Positions 23,781-38,039 of a DNA stretch of 60,000 bases are shown here, piece after piece. The stretch's first letter is position 1, and each line of letters begins with the position of its first letter. Source of the stretch: Lineus longissimus (lineage: Eukaryota; Nemertea; Pilidiophora; Heteronemertea; Lineidae); assembly GCF_910592395.1 (NCBI RefSeq), contig NC_088312.1:11224001-11284000 (forward strand), read 5' to 3'. The notes below the pieces were generated by a model, which was given only the letters and a program-made list of their open reading frames with translations, had not been told where the DNA came from and made no database searches. Both the position numbers and the translations under genes were made by a program.

Positions 23781-26700
23781 ACTGCCCACACAGCCCGCTC
23801 AGCATCAACCAAATTATTGATCTCAAGCGTTGACCGATAAGGGAAAAAGGGAATGATGCGGCTCGGGTCCGGCTTGGGTAGTTGCGCTTTGACCTGTTAA
23901 TGAACCACCTCATTTAGACCAATCTCGCGATACCGCCTCATCACTTCTATCACTGCGCAAGGAGAATGCGCCGAACCCCCTACCTGAACTTGAGGAAATG
24001 AGAATGGGGCCTTTTCGAACTGGAAATTGGTTCCCAGATGGCAAGGTAGCGTGTGAGAAATTGTCAATCGTTTAGAGGAAATCGTGTCGCGATTTGACAC
24101 GGAAATTAGAGACTTCTGATCAAGGACAAATAGCTGGGGGCTTTGAATTGATTTGGGAATTCCAAACGGGAAACGATAATGCCTATACCACATGGTAGAG
24201 CAGAGCAATGACTGCATCCACTTTTAATTCGAAAAAAGTGATCGAGAGAAACAGTTACAGTAACCTTGTCAGAACGATTTGGATATTACATGTATACATG
24301 TACTTTTAAAACATAATTTCCAGCTAAATGATCCAATATTTACAGGGCTAGGGTTTTTCTTGGCGACTAATACTCCTCCTCCATGGTAATCATTCCCAAC
24401 TTTTCTGGATGTCTCAGCGACAATTCATTGAGGGCCAACAAAAGATATCGTATTGAGTTACACAGGAAAAGTCGGGCGGAGCAGCTGAGTAGGGGAGAGA
24501 AGGCCAATTCAGCGATCTATGGGTCACTGAGTAATTGGGCGGAATTAAACCTCAGAAATGGATGGCGAGTTCCAGCCAGAGAAGGGCCTGGGGGACGAAA
24601 GGTCCACTGTATAGTCAATTGAAGCAATTGAAAAGGCATATGAAGTAGACGGAGAGGGTTCGTCGGGCCATAGAACCATGTGTACGGTTCTTGACGAATT
24701 GTGTCTCAAGGGCTGTTCGGGGGTGTACTATCAAACTTGCGAGGAATTGAAGGAGAGGACATGTAGGGATCTGACCCAACAGTGTCCAGCATGCTCAAGG
24801 ACGTGGCTAAGGCTGAATACTCGCCAATTTTATGGCCCAATGAAGTGGGTAAAGTGGGCTGGAAAGGTGGGTGTTCTTTGAGGGGTTCTTCAAGAAAAAG
24901 GCAAGGACTGACTGAAAGGTATCCGAAATCACAGTTGATGACCTTCAAATTCTGACCTCAACAGTTGACATACTGTATACATATCCTCAGGGGAAAAGGT
25001 TAATTAAATTAAAGCCTGAATGGATTTTCAGGAGATCCATTTTTCAGTAAAAGTTAGTGTAAGGTACCTGTCTTGCAGTAAACTGATGACGACACTGAGT
25101 AAGAACTATGGGCCACATCTAAAAGGAGGCAATTTATTTAATTCGTGTCACGAAAGACATGCACCGTTTTGGATTTGGCCGACGGCCTAATACTAGTAGT
25201 CGATGAATATTACTTGTAGACAAGATATATGCATAATCTAAAAGAAGGTTTCTGGAGGAGGCTTCTTCGACAATGGAAATCATGACTAGATTCATTGAAT
25301 GGCCATTGGAACAGTTTTTGAGGTACTGGCATCATACACAGTCATTCATCATAACTCTACCGAGGTGTGGGGCGCTGACAATTTGGAGGAGCACGTTTTT
25401 GACGTTGATGGTAAGAATCAAAAGAAATAGGACAAACCATTGAAAGCGTCGCGGGTAGTTTTGTACTTCATGGCACTTCTTTCTAAATAAATCAGTGGTG
25501 GATTTTCCACTGAAGAATGAAACCTTTTGTTGTCGAGAATTCTGAGGGAGGTCAAGGACTTATAGGTGTAGATGAACTTTGAGAAAAAAAACACCATTCA
25601 TGCGTTGGTCATGTGCGTAGGTACCCTTTGATGATTTGACGAAAATATTTGCTTTTCAGAAGTATTGCCGGTATTGTAAATCTTTTGATCGAAATGAATA
25701 TTGAACAGCCCGCGTCGGCGTTGGTACCCTTTATTTGCATGTACTTGTGAAATAGGCCTAGTAGGTACACTTCAAAAATATCAAAAAGTCTTTTTCCAAA
25801 TATGGAATCCCGCCGGAGTTTGATATTTTGAGCCATGACATGTTTAAATTAACCATAGACGGACGTCTCGTAAAAGGGACAACTTGGGCGTGGGATTTAC
25901 CTAGCTAGGAGGATATTGACACTATGCCTGCGCAGCAACTGGTAGCATCACACTAATTCTGATCATTGTTAATAATTTTCGCCGGTGTTGCAAGGCAGTT
26001 TTGGACTTGGCTTGCAAATTTCGGGCAGGCCAACGGCTACTCGCCGTTCTACTGCATTGTTTTTCGCAGTTCAATGATTTTTCAGTGATCCAATTTGGAG
26101 AAGTTGAGGGCCTGCTGGAAGCCATGCCCAAGTTGACCCTTTAAGATGATCAACCCAAACGTTCGAATAGGTTGTGTAGTCTTCTGGTTGCACTAACTTG
26201 CAGCTAACTTTCAATCGTGGCGTGACGGACCATGTGTTCGCACTAAACACACTACGTGGTGGGACCACCATATCTGGAGGGAAAACTCAAAGTGATATTT
26301 GACAAAGTCGTCTGAAGAACGTCTCCAACTGTGAGACACGCACTCTGGCATGTCCAAAGAAAATTCCGCAGTTCATATACCATTTTTCAAAAAGCGTGTA
26401 CTGAATCGTATACAAACTGTAAAAGCTTATCTTTGCGGGTGCGAACCCAAATTCGCCGCCAGGTTCTGTCAGTGTTCACGACTAGCATGAAAACCCCAAC
26501 AGAGTCAGAGAGATTCTGAAAAAGACAGGAGTACCAGCATGCTTGGTCGAGCCCCATCTGCTACTCATACTTGTACGTTACTCTGGAACGCTACAATCTA
26601 TCTCTCGACATTCTAGAGGCTGAGACTGTTTTTGAATTTCATCCAGTGCCTAAATAAGAGCCGTTTGCGGCGTCCTTTTATGGACTCTGTGGGACTCCCT

Positions 26701-28353
26701 GGGGCCCCATAAATTAACTGGTGTCTCGGTCTCGGACTAGTGATCCGCGTCTGAATATCCCATCAAATATGTGACGCAAACATATTATTCAGATCTTGAC
26801 ATGTACATGTATTAGATTTTTTCATTTCGCCAGACGAGATGACCGTCGGACAACCTTCGCTGTTTGTTCCTCGTTTAAGTCACAATCGCCACCCCCGACA
26901 GCGGCAGAAGAATCAAGATACGGGACTGTGATCTCGCATAGCTCGGCCCACAATGAGGGCGATATTTAGGCCAGGACACATTCTCATGAACATTTATTAC
27001 AATATTTTTCTAAAGATAACCCGTATAGAACGGGATCTATTTGTTTCCCTTTGAATTCTTGTATGAATCTCTTCCAGACGAGAGGTACATACATGACCCC
27101 GCCATCTTTCATCATTCGGGGCCTTTCATAAGTTATAAAATGCTAGACAACTTTTTTCACCTTGCAAGAAAAAAATTTCATATCCAATTCGATTCATCTT
27201 GACCAGTGGCCAGTATGATAGTCTACCTAATTCAATTGACAAATTCGTGAAGACGTCTGAAGAGTCCCGTGTACCAGCAGTCGCCGGTCATCAGACACGT
27301 CAGGTGTTCGTCGGACACAGGCCCAATGTCGTGGAAATACTGAAAAATATGCAATTTTGAAGTATGAGTTCTAATTTTAACTGGCTGCGAAAATCAACGC
27401 ATCCCTCTTAGACCGGCAAAGCAAGAAACCGCTGACCGGTAAAAAGGTTCTCGTTTTGGAGATGAAGTCTAGTCTAAATGCAACGTCTTCTCAACTCTTC
27501 TTGGTGGTCTTTTATCTATATCCAATCTATCACTTCAAAAAATTACAATGTAACTTCACCATCAAATTTATGCCACCGGTGGCAAGGGGATCTGCGACTG
27601 TATCGAATTGAAGATGATGCAGACTTAAAAGGAGTCTGGGTCAGGGTCCGCTGGGCAGCTGGACCAAAGGCAAGTCGTCCGTGCGTGACCCCAAGACCAG
27701 CTCATTGAAAGAAGTCGGCCGATCAATTGCTAGACAAACACTTCTTGACATCGTTTCGATGATGCTGCCTCCTTCAAGGATGTTTCTACCTCGTCCACTG
27801 GACACACATATACTGTAGAATCCTGAAATGATACGTCATTCTAACATTATAAGGTCTATACCTGGGAATGAGATTTGGGGACGTAGTCCATTCACTTCAG
27901 GAATCGAATCGAAGTTGAGATAATTGGCCTTTGAGGCAGGAGGCAACTACCAGCTCCAAACCTCGTCCTTACCTTTCTTCTCCCATAAGATAACTGCATT
28001 CAAAGTGTATAAATAAATGAGGGAGCGAAATTCGGTGTGAAGGTCAGCCTTGCTAAACATGGAACAAAAGGCCATCTAAATATTTTTGGTGGGTTTGGTT
28101 TACAAAAGTGGACTAAGTGTCCTACAAATAAGCAAATACGCACTTGATCTGATCTAGATAGCTGATGGAAGGCAAGGTCAAAAGCATGAATACTTGACAT
28201 CTGTAATCATAAGATAAAGTTGGGCACATTTATCATTATAGCCCGTTTCTTGAGCATTATAGTGCCGACTGTTCCCCGTCTTTATGCATGCAGACCATTC
28301 AGGAGGCCCAGATATCGATATGTAGATATCACTCGGATGCAGCCACCATATAA
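23781..28353. other. No gene recognised
   Basis: About 4.6 kb of unique sequence. Palindromes TACATGTATACATGTA near 24287 and TGCCACCGGTGGCA at 27571-27584 are present without flanking duplications. I see no supported coding region. Confidence 0.4.
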
Positions 28354-28761
28354 GCTGCGCTTACACCACGAAATATTGGTGGACCAATTGCACTTACACC
28401 ACCACATTGCCGCGACAAATTGGTTCGGCAATCCATTGCCGATACAAATTGCCGAGCGAATTTGTCCCACCAAGCTTGATGGTCCAAATTCGCCCGGCTT
28501 GTTAAAAGTTCGGCTTTGTCGTGGTGTAAGCGCAAATGGATCGGCAATTAGCTAGTTAGATGGTTCGGCTCCAGGCGGCGCTTTCGAAATGGCGCTTTCT
28601 GCCAAGGCTTTCCGCGTTCTGCTTATTGTTTGCGCGCCATCTGTAGCCGGATTTTATAACTAGCTGCAGCGCTGGTGTAAGCGCTTGGTGGATTTTCGAT
28701 GGTGCGGCATTGGTTCCTGAACCAAGATTGGTGGTCCATTTTCAGGTGGTGTAAGTGCGGC
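28354..28761. mobile_element. Inverted-repeat (MITE-like) element with five terminal-motif copies
   Basis: The left end reads GCTGCGCTTACACCAC and the complement of the right end reads GCCGCACTTACACCAC, so the ends are inverted with two mismatches. The motif CGCTTACACCA or CACTTACACCA is present five times. Two forward copies begin at 28357 and 28390. Three reversed copies lie at 28520-28533, 28671-28684 and 28745-28758. Flanks are TAA on the left and TAT on the right, so a 3-bp duplication of the PIF/Harbinger kind is possible but imperfect. Two nested copies could explain the surplus ends. No transposase is encoded. Confidence 0.55.
28589..28663 (+). other. Small ORF inside the inverted-repeat element
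   Basis: The ATG at 28589 sits in a fair start context (gaaATGG). It opens 24 codons ending in TAG at 28661. The peptide starts MALSAKAFRVLLIVCAPSVA, a basic then hydrophobic run resembling a signal peptide. Two other inverted-repeat elements in this window (48912 and 52780) also carry an ATG near their middle or right end. It may be the remnant 5' end of a transposon gene. There is no evidence that it is translated. Confidence 0.2.
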
Positions 28762-29523
28762 TATTGTCTACCAGTTAACGATGACAACATTGATTTCTTT
28801 GGCTTTGAACAGAACATATTGAGATCAGGCTTTTCTTAATACAACGGCTCACAGGCGTTTCTACATACAGTCACTTCTACTGCTTGCACGTCAAAAATGA
28901 CATGGCCCATAAGCATGACGAGTGTTGCACATTTGGGTATGACTTCGGCCTTATTACACTGTAAACATAAGAAATGTATGTTTTTTGTGAACAAATTACA
29001 AATGGACCGCCATAATTTTTTTTAATGTTAAAATCTTAATGCTGGTACCAATCATCATATGTGCACTGACACCAACTATTGTGTTATATTTGATTGATTT
29101 TCCCAATGCATCATGGCCATGTGACGTCATAGCCGATTTATCGTCTGGTCCCTGCGGCAGATGTGGCAGTATTGACATATCACTCCCGATTGATATTGAT
29201 ACAACCTCTATCTCAAGGGCCACCTCCTCAGCTGATTTTCCGGTAGTCATCAAAGTTATCATTTCTGCCAAGGTACATCAAAGCGAACGCGCGATTGTAA
29301 AAAGTACCTGGTGAAAAAGCTGCGCGATTTTGTTATCCTTCGGTAGTCAATGAGACCACGCCCAGGGCGCATGCTGTCTGGACAACACGAGTCGGATATA
29401 GATTTGTCATAAATCTACTTCGAAAAAATGCGAGGCAGCTGTGTCCATCTGCTGCAGTTTCCCCAAATATTTAGCTGTCGAGTTCATCTCCATTAATTAC
29501 TGACTGACACAATCAACCACCTC

Positions 29524-29562
29524 CGTCATATTTTGTTGCGAGCCATTGCAACAAAACTGACG
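29524..29562. repeat. Hairpin-forming inverted repeat
   Basis: CGTCA and TTTTGTTGC pair with GCAACAAAA and TGACG across an 8-base loop. This gives a 14-bp stem with a small internal asymmetry. Unlike the four other strong palindromes in the window, it has no flanking direct repeat. Confidence 0.6.
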
Positions 29563-32500
29563 ACAGAGAGAAAACAGCATTTCTTTGGCCCACTTTTGAG
29601 TTATGTAAGGGAACAGCGATCAAGTATTCGCGCATAGCCCTTCTATCTCTTTCGCGGAGGATGTCGTCTGACTCATCGGCTTATACCGCCTGAACACGCC
29701 TGAAACTCGGCGAGGGCTAGCTTGGTCAGTCAACTGCATTCCCCTTCAGAAGGCTGACTCAGGAACTGAATCATCTTATACAAAAAAAGCGTCGGGCAAA
29801 GGATGTATGAATGCAAATCATTTCATCTTTTTTTGCTGCAACAAAAGGTGAAAGGGTTTTTTTATGAATAAAGTGAAAGGTAGCTCTTTGGGTGTACCCC
29901 AGACCTTGACCTGCCGAAACAACCCGAATTATAGAATCTCTGAAAGATGAATCGTTCGAAGTCCTTCGTAACTGTTGACGCCAATTGGAGGAATGAAAAT
30001 CAGAATTGACTGTCGGAATTGTCCTTCCGAGAACGCGGATTCATCAGAAAAAGCGTAAACTCTACCTTTCCCAAAGCTCAGGAAAAATGATGACCTTCGC
30101 GTCTCGTGTCAGCCAAATACCCGTCAAAGGTCTCCAAGCCCGGAGGAGAAAGTTCGCGAAGTGTAGATGGGTTCAATTGATGCTGCAGCCATGGAGCCTT
30201 GTTGACCAGCAACAGCAAGTTGACCCCAAACTTGGGGACAACGACCCACGGTCCATTCATCTAGCTTTTGTTTAGAGGTTGCTAAATCAACTAGTCTCAG
30301 GTACAGAAAAGCTGGGGGGGGGGTCCTTGGTGAGAGGTGAGAGGTGGATACGGCGCCAGTAAAGGGAATGCTTTACTCCCATTGGATGTCCATATTAGTA
30401 TTCGTTGTGGCCAACTGTGCGATTTCCTTACAACTTCGAAAATGTCATCAATAATTCTGCTTAAGGTGTAATTTTTCTTTTTTTCGGAGTCGTCTTCACA
30501 ATGGTCTTGTCCGGCAAATACAAGTAAGAATGCAGTCAAGTTCCGAGCTTACCAGACTCGTAATGACATACCATTGGAGGTTTCACCATGTCCGAAAACG
30601 GATGTTTATCTCGGTCAAAAACTGCAGGGCGGACATTTGCATTTTTCTGAAGACTTTTCTTTGCCAACCTCACAAAAATGCTCAAATTTCAGGTCTCTGT
30701 GAGATGAAACAAACTTTGACGTGAACCACCAGTTCAGTCTAAGGACACGGGCGTGAAGTAGTGCCACCGGCTCACCGACTTCCGTTTTGAACGATTTCAT
30801 GTTCTAGGTCGACATCCCACAAGACAATCCACAACGCTTCAGACTAGGCCTGGGACTTCTCGAGTTGGACCACTCAGACGATCGTGATGAGGCCTATGAC
30901 ATTTGTCCATGTGTCTCATTTGAATTTAACAATAAAAGATTGCCAAACCTTGAATTCAACAACCACTTTCTCTGGTATAGTTCAACTCTCACTAAAATTA
31001 ACATGGGGGCACGACGAGACCCAAAATTTGAGTGGGCTTTCGAGTGGGCCTCTCTTTTGGAAGGGGCATCTGCCTTGGAGCTACTTGATGTTCTGGATAG
31101 CTCTTGCGGCCTGGGGATCGTAATGGGGACGTTGGTTCCAACGATCAGATTTCTGCTTTTATCAAAAGTCTGTTTCTCAGTCTCTGTGGATCGGCTAGCA
31201 CGAGGAACAGCATTTCAAATTCCTTTATCCTAAATTGAAGAAGCAGAGGAGAGAAAAAACCCGAAAAGAAGCAAAAAGAACGAATGAAATTAATGATGGC
31301 TGGCTGGAACCCCACGGTGCCTCAAAAATTGGGTGGAGTGGCAATATGTCGTGCACAAGCCGTCACAGAGTCATACATATCCTCGCGGACTGCCGTACTC
31401 TTATGTTCCCACTTGTGATAGTTTTTTCTCAATGGGTAATGCCGCGCCTTGTGCCCTCTTGACGGAAGACGCGTGGTCTAACAAGTACCGGTATTACTTT
31501 CTTGTGGAGAAGCTGCACTTGGCCTCTGACCGCATGAAATAGGGATCAAATTTCAGGTATCAACTCCTCTAAGACGTTTCATGTGCAGCCCAGACCTGTT
31601 GCCAAAACATTGTCCCAAAGAGTAAAATATTACAAACGCTTGTTTTTTTGTGGTAAATCAAATAATGAAAACTGGCGTTCAGTTGCGATTATCTGTCTCA
31701 AAGTAATGTGGCTCGGGAGTGGATTATGTGTATGTATGAGCAATGACAGGGACCAACAACAGGTGTTAATTATAAGAAGCGAAGGTTTAACCAACACATG
31801 TCGCTAGGTCATTGAAGCAACCGGTCTTTCTAAGCTAAGTCCTTTCGCTAATGCTGAACGCGAATCAAGAGACCATCTGCTGAATTTAAAGATGATTAGA
31901 GATGGTGCAGCTCTCGTGAGTACCTCAAGAGGCCATCATATCGTCATTAAACTGTTAACGCCCGCATCATTTGGGCAAAATCGATAAAAATCGGTGTGGA
32001 GGATTCTGGTAGGAGCAGCTGAGGTGAAACGGACGCAGTAGAGCAGGTGATTGAGATCATCGGTATGGTGACCAGAGCATTTTGGGATAAGTTTATCGGA
32101 ATGGATGTTTTCTGAGGTGCCATATTTGATATTGGCTTGTTCACGAGTAGAACTAGAAGAGCACGAGGATCGTCAGGACGGATCTACCAAGGATTCAATA
32201 AAGAGAGAAAACTCGGGGAGGGACTGTACCTGGAATAAAGCACTACACCCGAGGACCCAGATTGATCACCGCACAGGCTATCAAAACTTAACATCTTTGG
32301 ACACCACGTCCAGCATAAAATCGGCGATATCTATATGCAAATTGCCATGAAATGTCCAGGAGCAGTTTAAAGGCCAATTTAAAGAGACAGAACAATGGGT
32401 ATTAAGGTACGGAAGTGGGTCGAAGAAGGTGTGCTATGATTTCTGAATAAAAACACCAGAAGTTTGTCAATGAGAAGAAATCGAACAATGCGACTTCTCC

Positions 32501-35500
32501 TCATGATACAATGCGACTCTCCAATGGTGATATTGAGATGTGGGCTAGCACACAGGGGTGACCCAGCTGGTTCTACATGTCCACCTAGCTCTTTTACTTC
32601 CTGACCATTGTTCCGGCGTTCTAATTCATATCAAAGCAGCCCTTATGAAAACCCATCCACGTGCTATTAAACTTTTTACCTATCGCCGGAATGTCTATTT
32701 AACCATAGGGCACGCATTTCTTTAGTTCTGTGACATTGTTCGCGGCTCGTGCCGTGCATTCATTGAACAATAGCCCAGCTGCACTGATTTTAGATTGGGT
32801 GAGGCCATTTAAAACAATTATGGACCTGGACAAGAAAGGTCATGATAATATCAAAACGAGACAGTCCTGATATCCTATTTGGAATTATCATACCCGATGT
32901 CACAAAACCAGTTCTTAATCAGATATTGAGGTACTCGAACCAGCGGAAGTTGCCTGTGCGATTAAAGTGTTTGATACAAGGTATCTTACGATATCACAAT
33001 CTGTATGATGGCACGGATCCCAAATCAAATAAACCCCTTCAAAGGCCACATGGCGCAGGGCGCGCGTCCCTGTTGACACTTGCCGAGACAAAACAAAGGC
33101 ATATGGCGGAGACAGGTGACACTCAAAACGATCACAACTGCTCCGTGAAATCAAATCAGGAGGTTGAGGTCTACAAATAGTTCTACACAGCAATTATCAT
33201 CACGATGCTTTGTCTAACATTGCTGAACAGGCGGTTGCCGCATTGGCGGCGTTCCAACATTGCTCCACCCCATCCACGAGTCATCGACCGCCGCTCAAGA
33301 CAATCGCTGATTATAATGGTTCATTGGATGACATGTGATTCGAGTCATTGGTGACATTTCGTCATCTGTTGGGGTTTGACTCATTATCACGAGGCGTTTC
33401 TCACTCCAGGGGTAGGGCAGACCCCTTGGGACTGAAATGACAAGGGCATGTAATTTGGCTTGATATAGTAATCAATATGAAGACGAGCTTATCCAGAAAA
33501 GACACCCAAATATGTGCAAGCAAAAAAGCTTGGAAAGAGGAAAGATAGGACAGGTTTCGCATGTGTGCGGCAGCGGCTGCTACCGTCACGGTTAGAAAAT
33601 TGCTCCAGACTTGTGTTTTTCGTGATTATGCTATAAACACTGAAAGCAGTTGGGTTGGTCACACCATTTTTATGTAAGCAATTTAAAAAACGCCATGTTG
33701 GCAATTCAACGAATTTAGAAGCGTTGCGTGTGCACTGCATTGGTGTATTTTTGGGTGTAAAAGCAGTGGGGAGATCCGGTGCATAACAAGTGGTCAATGC
33801 GTGTGACGGAATTTGTCTCGCCTTGCAAATCCTCACAGTTTCTGAGTAATCAAAATCCCCACATGTTACCACGAGGACTGGGTCAGTGGGCAGTTCACGA
33901 AATCAGGGAGTTGCCAAAAATTATTACAGGAGTTATTTTCAGAAGTTGCCAAAGTCCGGATTCGAGAAACGCGCCCTGGAACTTTTCCATCCGGGGTCTT
34001 GTGAGTTGACGCAGACTCCCTGCAGGCATGAAACAGTAATACAAAGTGCATGAATGTCCACGACAACGTGATGGAGATTAGAACCTGGCTTACTGCTAAT
34101 GCAATATGAAAATTAAGTAAACCAAACAAAGTTATATCGTTTTCAACAATATCTCGGTCAAAGTGCGAAAAAAGTAAAGACCAGTCGTGTTGGTCGAATT
34201 GAGGACATCGTTTGGTGGGAAAGGCGAATAAAAGCAGTCCCAAGACACGAACGGAGCTGTGAAAAGAATGTACCTTCGCTCAAATTAAAGCTTTTTTGGC
34301 AGGCGTTTTGCATCTTCAATCCGGCGACGTTGGTACATTCAATCCTGGACTATTACAATCTGAGATTCATAGCGAATCTTTCCGTTGACCCATCAGGAAA
34401 CGACGTCTGCGACAAATTATGGCGCGAATCTGTGGTGAGGTGGGTCCGAGGACAATATCACCCATCAACTGAAGGTATAATGCGGGTATTCTGTGGATCT
34501 TATTATTTTGACTTCGATTAGGGAAAGTGCGGCGTTGCATGAGAGGAAATCCATGAATTTTCCTCGCTTGAAGTCCCCTGAAAAGGGCAAGGCTGCAATC
34601 GACAATGGGACGACGGCAGACGCAACGCCAATTGTGTGCATCTGTCTTCGGCAACAGCTTCTCAAAAATCAAGGCACTGGGGATACGGTATTAGCATATT
34701 TGTAAATTATCGAATGAATTTTGTTTAAGCCGGGTGTTGATGATGAAATATACCCTGGGAGGGCAGGTCAAGGGGTATCATTCATCGGTATGTGGGTACA
34801 AACATAGCAAGAGGACCAGGTGACAACGCAGCAGGATCGAGTCCGGAACAATGCGATGGACCCGTCTCTAATGAGAGGGAGGGCGGTGAGCGTGCACTGA
34901 TTAGGCGAAGGGACGGGGCATGGGGCAAGGGAACATCAACATCAGGTGGCTGGACTCTCTAAACAATGTTTCAGGCTGCAGGGGCAAAGATCGCGCATCA
35001 CTCACGTAATATGTTAGCGAGCGTCGCGTTTCTGATCCTCTAACCCCGAGCACGCAATCTGCTCCCCGCGACAAGCATTGCATCTGTCTGCCCGACGCAC
35101 AGCGTTCGAACCAGTGTCCACTGGGCACAAACACCTAGTACATTATCATCGCGGTGGGGCATCTGCGACAAAGGTTAAAGATAAATCATAATTATCAGTT
35201 GGTAGCGTTTCGTCGGGTCTTTGATTTAGTTTTGTTGTGATGGGCTTGATGTAGCCCGTCGCTGACGTAAACGTCTCTAAAGTACGCTGAACAATATAGT
35301 ATGTACAAAGGCGGCCTGCCCAAATTCCCACTGTGATCTTCATCCTAAGTAATCAGCACTATAGCTGAGATGGTGTGGCAGGGTACTAGGTTCGCTATCA
35401 AGGATGCCTTCGAAAGACTGAAAGACAAGTTGGTAGATGGAGGGACATTCAAAGAGGTGAATATCCAAACATCTCATACCCTCTTAAGTTAGGCATCAAT

Positions 35501-37980
35501 AAATAAACGACCTTCATCAAAACTCAAAGGAATTGACTTGAAAACACGCGAAAGGTAATCAAACTGACAGATGCAGGCGACAGAATGTTACTCAAGGACG
35601 TTCATCCCATATTCCACATCTTTGATTCCTTAATCCATTCATTTTTCAGCAATACCTTTGGAGTATAAACGATCTTTCACCAAATTTAGTTCACGCTCAC
35701 ACCCTCTTCGCTTTGGTTCCTTTCAGGGCTCTCAAAGAATCTTTACGAGGACCCGCATCTCAAATTAATTGCTCGAATGATAAACTAGCGCAGAAGCAGC
35801 AGATGGGGCGTCGTGTTCGAGTGTCGGAATGAGGAACTCTCGGCCTTGACTGGTTTTTTGAACCTTCAGGACAGGTCAGACAGGTCGACACCGGAAAGGT
35901 TCCGACATCTTTGGTTTGAGGTTGTTGTATATAGGGTTTCCTAGCCACGCCTTCGTCATTCTTCAGGACGGAAGAGAACCGATCCGTTCCCTCGGGCCGA
36001 GCCCACCCTGCCGTTGGAGCTGCATGACCCATTTTACCAGACAACACCGTGAAAACTTGGCAGATTTCTTTTTACTCCGTTGACATTTTTAGATTTGGAT
36101 AACTTAACTTGGGGCACAATGTGAATTATTGATCAAGACTCCTTGATGATTCATTATGTAAAGCTTTGAAGACTTTAATGTAGTTTTAAAAGCGATAATC
36201 CCTGTATCGGGTTCGTAAATGTCACAGAGCACGTGGTCGGGTCGGATGGCCCAAACTTGAACTATTCTCCTTCACCGCCTTTCTTAGGGGGTGTTTAGTG
36301 GTGCTTGGTAGCTGGGTAGACGGTGATGAAAGGCCAGGTCGGTCCCGATCTGTTGATTGTAGGTGAGTGATAATCTCAAGGAATTGAACCAGGAAATCAC
36401 GGTCGGCATCTCATGACCTTAGGGCCGTCTCCGTAAAGAGGATGGATTACAAAGGTTTCTGATGATGAAGCAGTTTATAAAAGGGCTAATTTCCCGATAT
36501 CCCGTGTTCAGATTCTGTGGAAGAATGGCCATCAGGGTTCAGTGGTGTGTTCGTAAAGTGCCTATATGGTGTAGTCCAGGTCCAAAGTCACCAATAAGCC
36601 AATGGAAGATTGGTTTGAAAAAGCATTTTCTCGATGACCGAGTCCATGAACTCGCCAACTAGGCCCCTTTATATCCCCTATCAAAATGCAAAGTGAGAAA
36701 ACAACAGCAACAGCAGACCCCTTTTGGTTGCAACCAGAAAACGCCGGGGTCAGACGACCACCTCCCACCAAGCTGAAAAGCTTGGCAAAGGTGTCTGCAG
36801 CCGATTCTCCTGAATAAAAATGACCTATAGGCCTTTGAACTCATTGACATTTGATGTTTGCCCCCATCCGAATACAATACTTAATAGAATGACATCCGAA
36901 TAACAGTGGACTGAATTAATTCTTGTTTGGGAGTCTGCGAACGTCCACTCTGCATAAAAATGACCCAGTCCTGCCATAAATGTACCGAACATCCCATGTG
37001 AAGAAGACGGCAAACTAAATCACAACCTTATATCAAAAGAATATCTCTGACGTCAATAAGACTTGATAAAACTAGCCAGCATCCTCAACAACGGTCTCAA
37101 GACCAACAATTGTTGCATTCTCCAAGAAACAATAGGAGAATGTCACCGCCGCGTGCGTTCCCATTCATGCGCACACTCCACGGGCATTGATCGGGAGACA
37201 ATCGCCGCTTGGGTGCACAGCCTCCCAATGAAACCCGCCAGCTGCTCCAGGCGATATATCGGCATCCGCGTGGTAAAATATTCCCGAATGTTTTCACATC
37301 ATTTTCATGAGCGATATTTCTAAAGGTGTTTGGCCAATCCAGGTGTAGCAGGGTACCCGGTGAAGGATTGTGAGGCGAAAATTATAAACATGTGGCCGAC
37401 CCTGGGATGGATGGGGTCATTGGGCTTCGTCCAGGACTGCAAGATGCCGTGTGGCTTCTATTCTCCGCTTGGGGTCGGTCAATTGGTCTTTTAAGACACA
37501 TGTCTTTACCTCTTTGACTATTCAGTTTTTCTATAAAGTTGGGAATTATAGGACAAATCAAGTTAGTGCGATTCTCATAGCGGAAGCGGAAGTGGGGCCT
37601 GCTTCATGAAACAAGTTCTGGCCATCAATCGTCGACGCTCGGCCACAATATTCTCTTCAGACATCCGGTCGTACCGGCCAATGAAAAGCCTTCTACTTGA
37701 AGAATAAGAAATAGGGCCTTTTGATTGGCGGATACGATTGGACTCAGCTTGTGGAAAATAGAAAACGGTCGTTAAACTTGTTCTTCTTTGCAGACGATAA
37801 ATGCCACGTAACATTCACTTCCGCACAGGAGAATTAATGACGAACTTGAGAACTTGACATAAGCAAATATTGATTCTTTTTATGATTGTTATCTGTGTCG
37901 TCTGCTGCGCTATCTTCTGGTCCATCTAATGGTATTTCATGTCATGAGATTGGCTGCGGGTCCGTGATGGTGATGTCGCC

Positions 37981-38039
37981 ACATACGTAATCATACGCTT
38001 CGTCAAACAACATACGTGTTATCATACGCATCGTCAAAC
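37981..38039. repeat. Short tandem duplication, about 30 bp x 2
   Basis: ACATACGT, then ATCATACGC, then TCGTCAAAC occurs twice in succession with one or two differences and a 1-2 base length change. I see no associated gene. Confidence 0.75.

Noticed and set aside
24280-24305. TACATGTATACATGTA as a specific regulatory site
   Set aside because: The TACATGTA word is scattered throughout the window and looks like background composition.
27571-27584. Palindrome TGCCACCGGTGGCA as another micro-insertion
   Set aside because: No flanking direct repeat was found, so it does not share the architecture of the four listed palindromes.
33489-34243. Two adjacent minus-strand ORFs as a LINE endonuclease fragment
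   Set aside because: A short GDF-like string resembles the endonuclease motif GDFN, but no other catalytic motif or reverse transcriptase follows.
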